Assembly (NCBI GenBank): GCA_026197195.1
Contig: JAPHUG010000395.1
Span: 1-10,759, forward strand
Source of the DNA: Sedimenticola sp.
GTDB lineage: Bacteria > Pseudomonadota > Gammaproteobacteria > Chromatiales > Chromatiaceae
Direction of reading: 5' to 3'
DNA: 10,759 bases
The notes under the pieces are model-generated. The model made no database searches, was not told the DNA's origin, and saw only the letters and a program-made list of their open reading frames with translations. Made by a program: the position numbers and the translations under genes. Below, in pieces: positions 6,749 to 10,759 of the stretch (position 1 is the stretch's first letter; the number at the start of each line of letters is the position of its first letter).

Positions 6749-7063
6749 ATGGCTGCAAAGAGTATAAAGATTCGCGCAAAATTCAAAGAGGGTGTCACCA
6801 CGGTGAAAGCCTTGCTAACCCATCAGATGGAGTCAGGTTTTCGTAAAGACTCAAAGACGGGTGGCATGATCCCCGCACATTACATCCAGGAAGTGGTGTG
6901 TGAAGTGGGCGGCAAAGTGTTAATGAATGCACATTGGAGCGGTGGTGTTTCCAAGAACCCTTACCTCTCATTTAAATTCGACGGGGGCGAGGGTGAAACG
7001 CTCAAGTTGACCTGGACTGACAATAAAGGTGAGTCGGATTCTGCGGAAGCGGCAATCAGCTGA
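6749..7063 (+). CDS. soxZ: SoxZ, partner subunit of SoxYZ
   Basis: A 104-residue immunoglobulin-like protein that pairs with SoxY. Family signatures are IKIRAKF at the start, the LLTHQMESGFRKD segment, IPAHYIQEV, and the C-terminal LKLTWTDNKGE. It lacks a signal peptide, as expected for co-export with SoxY by the Tat system. I chose the ATG at 6749, with GAGG 8 bases upstream; a TTG two codons earlier (6743) is in frame but unlikely. A 56-base spacer separates it from soxY. A 137-base gap with two hairpins follows before soxB. Confidence 0.96.
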   Translation: MAAKSIKIRAKFKEGVTTVKALLTHQMESGFRKDSKTGGMIPAHYIQEVVCEVGGKVLMNAHWSGGVSKNPYLSFKFDGGEGETLKLTWTDNKGESDSAEAAIS

Positions 7064-7083
7064 AGCTGATGCTGTTGGGAGGG

Positions 7084-7104
7084 GCGCTGCACGCTGTGCA
7101 GCGC
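7084..7104 (+). terminator. Strong hairpin after soxZ
   Basis: Perfect 9-bp GC-rich stem GCGCTGCAC (7084-7092) and GTGCAGCGC (7096-7104) with a 3-base loop, starting 21 bases after the soxZ stop. No T-run follows (AATTAACCC), so it is not a classical intrinsic terminator. It is more likely a 3'-end stabiliser or partial attenuator that sets soxYZ above soxB expression. Confidence 0.6.
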
Positions 7105-7135
7105 AATTAACCCAGATGAGCTGACGCGCTCGCAT

Positions 7136-7182
7136 GGGATCATAATAAGATCAAACAGATCCCCTTGTTCGACAGGGATCTG
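7136..7182 (+). promoter_or_regulatory. Alternative hairpins in the soxB leader
   Basis: CAGATCCC (7156-7163) pairs perfectly with GGGATCTG (7175-7182), and an inner TGT/ACA (7166-7168, 7172-7174) extends the stem. The same GATCCC (7158-7163) can instead pair with an upstream GGGATC (7136-7141). The two structures exclude each other. The element ends about 4 bases before the soxB ribosome site (AAAGG near 7186-7190), so folding could affect translation. Function is unproven. Confidence 0.45.
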
Positions 7183-7200
7183 ACCAAAGGTTAATTCAGT

Positions 7201-8979
7201 ATGACACTATCAAGAAGAGAATTTCTGCACCTGATGGGTATGGCCGGTGCAGCAGGGTTGTTGCCGGGTTCATTGCGAGCTTCCAGTCAACGGCCAGCTG
7301 ATCTTTATGAAATCCCCCGTTTTGGTAATGTCTGCCTCATGCACATGACGGATTGTCATGCCCAGTTAAATCCAGTCTATTTCCGTGAGCCTAATGTCAA
7401 CCTGGGGGTTGGAGCTGCGCTGGGTAAGGCACCCCACCTGGTGGGTAATGCCTTCCTGAAACATTTTGGTGTGGCTCCGGGTAGCCAGCAGGCGCATGCC
7501 TTTAGTTATCTGGATTACGATGTCGCCGCCAAGACCTATGGGCGGGTAGGGGGCTTTGCACACCTGGCCAGTCTGGTGAAACGTTTGCGGGCAGAACGGG
7601 GCGATGGCAACTCACTGTTGTTGGATGGTGGCGATACCTGGCAGGGCTCAGGTACCGCTTACTGGACCCGTGGTAAGGACATGGTAGAGGCGTGCAACAT
7701 GTTGGGCGTGGATATCATGACCGGTCATTGGGAGTTCACTTATCAGGATCGTGAAGTCATTGAAAATATCGGTGAGTTCAAAGGTGAATTCATTGCCCAG
7801 AATGTTAAAGTGACAGAAGAGGCCTTGTTTGATTACAAGTTCAGTGATTTCGATGGCTTTGATGAAGATGCTGGTACCGCATTTAAACCCTATACCCTAC
7901 GCACAATCAATGGTGTGAGGGTTGCGGTTATAGGCCAGGCCTTTCCCTATACACCGATCGCCAATCCACAGCGCTTTATTCCTGACTGGACGTTCGGTAT
8001 TCAGGATGAACGGATGCAGGCGATGGTTGATCGGGTGCGGGCTAATGAAAAGCCGGATCTGGTTGTCGTATTGTCACACAATGGCATGGATGTGGATTTG
8101 AAGATGGCAGCACAGGTCACCGGCATTGATGTGATCTTTGGTGGGCACACGCATGATGGTATGCCTGCACCCACGCTGGTTGAAAATAGTTCGGGTAAGA
8201 CACTGGTGACCAATGCCGGTTCCAATGGAAAGTTCCTGGGTGTCATGGATCTGGATGTACGAAACGGGAAATTACAGGGCTACCAATATCGCTTGGTACC
8301 CATCTTCTCCAATCTGTTGCCTGCTGATCCTGCTATGCAGGCCTACATTGATCAGGTACGTTCACCCTTCAAAGCACAGCTTGAAGAGCCGCTGGCGCTT
8401 GCCGAAGAGACACTCTATAGGCGTGGTAACTTCAATGGCACTTTTGATCAGGTGATCTGCGATGCGCTCAATAAAGTGAACGATGCGCAGATATCACTCT
8501 CCCCTGGGTTTCGTTGGGGAACGACGGTTATTCCGGGACAAACCATTACCATGGAAAATGTAATGGACCAGACCTGTATCACCTATCCTGAAACCTATCG
8601 TCGAGAGATGAGTGGGGCGGATATCAAGGCGATACTGGAAGATGTGGGGGATAACCTGTTCAACCCAGACCCCTATTTTCAGCAGGGTGGTGATATGGTG
8701 CGTGTGGGTGGGTTGGATTACGTGTGTGATCCCAATCAATCCTTCGGCAAACGCATCAGTGAGATGACGCTGGATGATGGCACCCGAATAGAGGCCAGTA
8801 AAAAGTACATGGTGGCAGGCTGGGCGACCGTGGGTTCCCAATCACCGGGCAGGCCTATATGGGATGTGGTGGCTGATTATCTGCGAGATCAGAAGCAGGT
8901 CAAAATAACCAAACTGAATACGCCCAAGTTGGTTGGCATGAAGGGCAATCCCGGTCTGGAAGATTATCCTGCAGCTTAA
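7201..8979 (+). CDS. soxB: SoxB, thiosulfohydrolase
   Basis: A 592-residue periplasmic manganese enzyme that hydrolyses the SoxY-bound thiosulfonate to release sulfate. The N-terminus LSRREFLHLMG followed by a hydrophobic run is a clear twin-arginine signal. The metallophosphoesterase domain shows the metal ligands in order: MHMTDCHAQ (Asp51, His53), LLLDGGDTWQG (Asp145), TGHWEFTY (His176, the SoxB-type His replacing the Asn of 5'-nucleotidases), VLSHNGMD (His293) and GGHTHDG (His316, His318). The C-terminal half is the 5'-nucleotidase-like domain. Length and motifs are typical of the family. The ribosome site AAAGG lies about 10 bases upstream. It follows soxZ after 137 bases and is the last sox gene seen; in A. 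vinosum soxB is instead divergent from soxXAKL. Confidence 0.97.
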   Translation: MTLSRREFLHLMGMAGAAGLLPGSLRASSQRPADLYEIPRFGNVCLMHMTDCHAQLNPVYFREPNVNLGVGAALGKAPHLVGNAFLKHFGVAPGSQQAHAFSYLDYDVAAKTYGRVGGFAHLASLVKRLRAERGDGNSLLLDGGDTWQGSGTAYWTRGKDMVEACNMLGVDIMTGHWEFTYQDREVIENIGEFKGEFIAQNVKVTEEALFDYKFSDFDGFDEDAGTAFKPYTLRTINGVRVAVIGQAFPYTPIANPQRFIPDWTFGIQDERMQAMVDRVRANEKPDLVVVLSHNGMDVDLKMAAQVTGIDVIFGGHTHDGMPAPTLVENSSGKTLVTNAGSNGKFLGVMDLDVRNGKLQGYQYRLVPIFSNLLPADPAMQAYIDQVRSPFKAQLEEPLALAEETLYRRGNFNGTFDQVICDALNKVNDAQISLSPGFRWGTTVIPGQTITMENVMDQTCITYPETYRREMSGADIKAILEDVGDNLFNPDPYFQQGGDMVRVGGLDYVCDPNQSFGKRISEMTLDDGTRIEASKKYMVAGWATVGSQSPGRPIWDVVADYLRDQKQVKITKLNTPKLVGMKGNPGLEDYPAA

Positions 8980-9002
8980 TTACGCCAGCTTCTGAACCGA
9001 TC

Positions 9003-9034
9003 AAGGGTCGGAGTCAATCCTGACTCCGACCCTT
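9003..9034. repeat. Palindrome copy 1; possible bidirectional terminator after soxB
   Basis: Perfect 14-bp arms AAGGGTCGGAGTCA (9003-9016) and TGACTCCGACCCTT (9021-9034) with loop ATCC. It lies 23 bases after the soxB stop and overlaps the stop codon of the convergent membrane-protein gene, so it could end transcription from both sides although T-runs are short. A second copy occurs at 9545-9574, so it is a repeated element and not only a terminator. Confidence 0.8.
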
Positions 9035-9473
9035 ATCTGATTGCACCAAATCCTGACGCCATCAAGATGCCCAGCAAGGGCAGGCAGAGTATCCCCGCCA
9101 ACTCTATCTGAATGATCTGCCTTAAGCGGTTTGGCAGCTCAATGTTATCTGCATCATCACCTCGCCGGTTGCGAAAAAAGAACAGCGTCGGATAGGCAGA
9201 GATCAATCCGATTAAGATGAACAGTGTGTACTTGAGGTGGAAAAACCAGTTGCTCAGATAATAACCCAGTGGTTTTGCCAACCAGAGCGCCATAGCTAAT
9301 CCGCTTAAAAGTACAACAAGTGCAGAAAGCCCGAACAGGATGTCTGTCTGCAAAAGGCGTTTGATCTTGGACCGTTTCATGCTGGGCTGTAGCTGGACGT
9401 ATTCCAGCAGACAACAGGAAAACAGCACTAAAATGCTGATGAAGTGAATATACTTGGTAATAATGAAAGCCAT
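9033..9473 (-). CDS. Small four-helix membrane protein, DUF2214-like
   Basis: A 146-residue integral membrane protein with four hydrophobic helices at about residues 5-25, 46-66, 78-100 and 122-142. The pattern of YIHF in helix 1, a Leu-rich TDILFGLSALVVLLSG segment, YYLSNWFFHLKYTLF and YPTLFFF resembles the DUF2214 family of predicted membrane proteins; I have not confirmed this by search. No catalytic residues are recognisable, and the function is unknown. The ATG at 9473 has AAGAAGG about 7 bases upstream on the minus strand. It is convergent with soxB and divergent from the next gene, and it is bracketed by two copies of the same palindrome, so it may have arrived separately from the sox genes. 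Confidence 0.8.
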   Translation of the reverse strand: MAFIITKYIHFISILVLFSCCLLEYVQLQPSMKRSKIKRLLQTDILFGLSALVVLLSGLAMALWLAKPLGYYLSNWFFHLKYTLFILIGLISAYPTLFFFRNRRGDDADNIELPNRLRQIIQIELAGILCLPLLGILMASGFGAIR

Positions 9474-9544
9474 AAATTGCCTTCTTTCTGTTTTCAGAAC
9501 AGGCTAAGCGTAGCAGAAGAAGTGGGGGTGAGCTGGATAGAACA

Positions 9545-9574
9545 AGGGTCGGAGTCAGAATTGACTCCGACCCT
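9545..9574. repeat. Palindrome copy 2 (inverted relative to copy 1)
   Basis: Arms AGGGTCGGAGTCA (9545-9557) and TGACTCCGACCCT (9562-9574) with loop GAAT. Read on the minus strand the loop is ATTC, differing from copy 1 (ATCC) by one base, so the two copies are in opposite orientation. Hairpin size and repetition suit a REP-type extragenic palindrome. It lies in the divergent gap between the two membrane-protein genes. Confidence 0.8.
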
Positions 9575-9640
9575 GCACCCGTCCAAGATGATGTATGGCA
9601 TCAAGAGATCGCATTGCACATTCAACTGATCCGTGAAAAT

Positions 9641-10549
9641 ATGAACCGACCCCTCCTGCAAAGACTCTCGTTTTCTCTTCTTCTGCTCACGCTGGCGGCC
9701 ATCATCCAGCAGGGAGCGCTTGATCGGTTGGGCCATGAATACACTGAGGCGGGGTTTAAACGAGCCCTGGTGGTGTTTGCACTGAGTCGTGGATTGAATG
9801 GCGTAATCTCGGTTGCCCAGGGAACAGAAGTGGCCATCGAGCCGGTAGGTATCGGTCTCAACTTCAAGCCGGGAGAAATTCTCGACCCGGTAAATGATCT
9901 GGTGGAACGGTTTTCATGGGTGATGCTGGCCAGCAGCTCTTCGTTTGGTATCCAGCGGGTGCTTCTGGATGTGATGGCGGCCCCGTTGCTGACCTACATA
10001 ACCATTGGCGCTGTCGTTGCCTTGCTGTGGGTACTCTGGTGGCCGGATCGATCGCTGGTCCGTGTGCGTCGGCTACTTTGTCGTTTCGCCTTGATACTGC
10101 TGGTCCTGCGTTTCTCTATAGCGATCATGGCGGTGGTGGGTGAACATTTTTATCTCGCTTTTCTTGAGCCGCAGTACAATGAATCGCAGCTGCAACTTGA
10201 GCAGGCGGCATCCAATATGGGGGAGGCGAACAGTGAATTGCAGCCGCCCCTGGCGAATACAGAGGAGCGCTCTCTGCTCGATGAGGCCAAACGGGTCTAT
10301 GATACTGCTACACGATCAATGGATATTGAATCACGAATGGCGGCGTTTCATCAGGCAGCGGCCAATATCAGCGAGCATGCCATACAGATGATCGTGGTGT
10401 TTTTGATGCAGACAGTATTCTTTCCGCTATTCTCAATCTGGCTGATTTTGCAGCTGTTGAAGCGATTGATGCGTGCCCGGCTGGAGTGGATAGGGCATGA
10501 CCTGCCAGGTCGGCAGGCCACGCCTGAATCAGGCTCAGGAGCCGTGTAG
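9641..10549 (+). CDS. Uncharacterised membrane protein
   Basis: I do not recognise this 302-residue protein. A hydrophobic N-terminal segment (about 9-24) looks like a signal anchor. An extracytoplasmic-type region (25-110) follows, with [17 protein letters not shown] and [18 protein letters not shown]. Membrane helices occur at about 112-133, 147-168 and 246-272. Between the last two lies a polar, Gln/Glu/Ala-rich stretch (about 176-240) likely to be helical or coiled-coil. The C-terminus is short and basic then polar. The first good ATG is at 9641, with only a weak ribosome site; an in-frame TTG lies at 9614. It follows palindrome copy 2 and its last 15 bases overlap the folD 3' end on the other strand. 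There is no visible link to sulfur oxidation. Confidence 0.75.
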   Translation: MNRPLLQRLSFSLLLLTLAAIIQQGALDRLGHEYTEAGFKRALVVFALSRGLNGVISVAQGTEVAIEPVGIGLNFKPGEILDPVNDLVERFSWVMLASSSSFGIQRVLLDVMAAPLLTYITIGAVVALLWVLWWPDRSLVRVRRLLCRFALILLVLRFSIAIMAVVGEHFYLAFLEPQYNESQLQLEQAASNMGEANSELQPPLANTEERSLLDEAKRVYDTATRSMDIESRMAAFHQAAANISEHAIQMIVVFLMQTVFFPLFSIWLILQLLKRLMRARLEWIGHDLPGRQATPESGSGAV

Positions 10550-10759
10550 CTCGCGGGCCTGCAGGGTGTTTTCCAGCAGGGTTGCCACGGTCATTGGGCC
10601 TACGCCGCCTGGAACCGGGGTGATCCAGGCCGCCTGTTCCGCTGCGGTTGCATAATCGACGTCACCACAGAGTGTGCCATCATCCAGCCGGTTGATGCCC
10701 ACATCGATCACCAGAGCACCGGGTTTGATCCATTCACCTTTAACAAAATTAGGGATACC
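10535..10759 (-). CDS. folD: FolD, methylenetetrahydrofolate dehydrogenase/cyclohydrolase (C-terminal part)
   Basis: The last 74 codons of folD; the gene runs off the right edge of the window. FolD is the cytoplasmic bifunctional enzyme that oxidises methylene-THF to methenyl-THF with NADP and hydrolyses it to formyl-THF. The translated minus strand contains [22 protein letters not shown] and the highly conserved [11 protein letters not shown], followed by the usual [10 protein letters not shown] end. The stop TGA is at 10537-10535. Its 3' end overlaps the convergent membrane-protein gene by 15 bases. A housekeeping gene that marks the end of the sulfur-related region. Confidence 0.95.
   Translation of the reverse strand, partial: GIPNFVKGEWIKPGALVIDVGINRLDDGTLCGDVDYATAAEQAAWITPVPGGVGPMTVATLLENTLQARELHGS

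Noticed and set aside
9488..9502. CTGTTTTCAGAACAG as a LexA box
   Set aside because: The spacing is CTG-N9-CAG rather than the N10 of gammaproteobacterial LexA sites, and it is not near a DNA-repair gene.

Overview
The window looks like chromosomal DNA of a sulfur-oxidising gammaproteobacterium, of the Chromatiales / thiotrophic-symbiont type. The evidence is a complete core thiosulfate-oxidation (Sox) cluster containing soxK and soxL, the accessory genes known from the purple sulfur bacterium Allochromatium vinosum, together with ordinary gammaproteobacterial flanks (a UspA-family gene and folD). No soxCD is visible here, so the cluster as seen is of the truncated type, but it could lie outside the window.

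Layout. Positions 7-447 (minus): a universal stress protein. Positions 677-3438 (plus): a two-gene signalling operon with a 4-base ATGA overlap. It encodes a membrane histidine kinase with a periplasmic PhnD-like binding domain plus a PAS domain, and a FixJ/NarL-type response regulator. This architecture resembles the tetrathionate/thiosulfate sensors TtrSR and ThsSR. Positions 3439-3839: a 401-base non-coding region with two near-identical direct repeats 20 bp apart and several inverted repeats, probably the control region of the sox genes. Positions 3840-8979 (plus): soxX, soxA, soxK, soxL, soxY, soxZ, soxB, closely spaced. Two hairpins lie in the soxZ-soxB gap. Positions 9003-9574: a small DUF2214-like membrane protein on the minus strand, bracketed by two near-identical palindromes in opposite orientation. 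Positions 9641-10549 (plus): an unrecognised membrane protein. Positions 10535-10759 (minus): the 3' end of folD, overlapping the previous gene tail to tail.

How it works together. SoxXA (c-type cytochromes, with SoxK as accessory subunit) oxidatively joins thiosulfate to the C-terminal Cys of the SoxYZ carrier. SoxB hydrolyses off the sulfone as sulfate. SoxL, an exported rhodanese-like protein, is a candidate for moving the remaining sulfane sulfur. The upstream sensor pair probably detects thiosulfate or a related sulfur oxyanion and switches on the sox genes; this is an inference from domain architecture and position. The parts that most deserve checking are the repeat-rich sox control region, the lipoprotein-type signal on SoxX, the alternative hairpins before soxB and the palindrome pair downstream.
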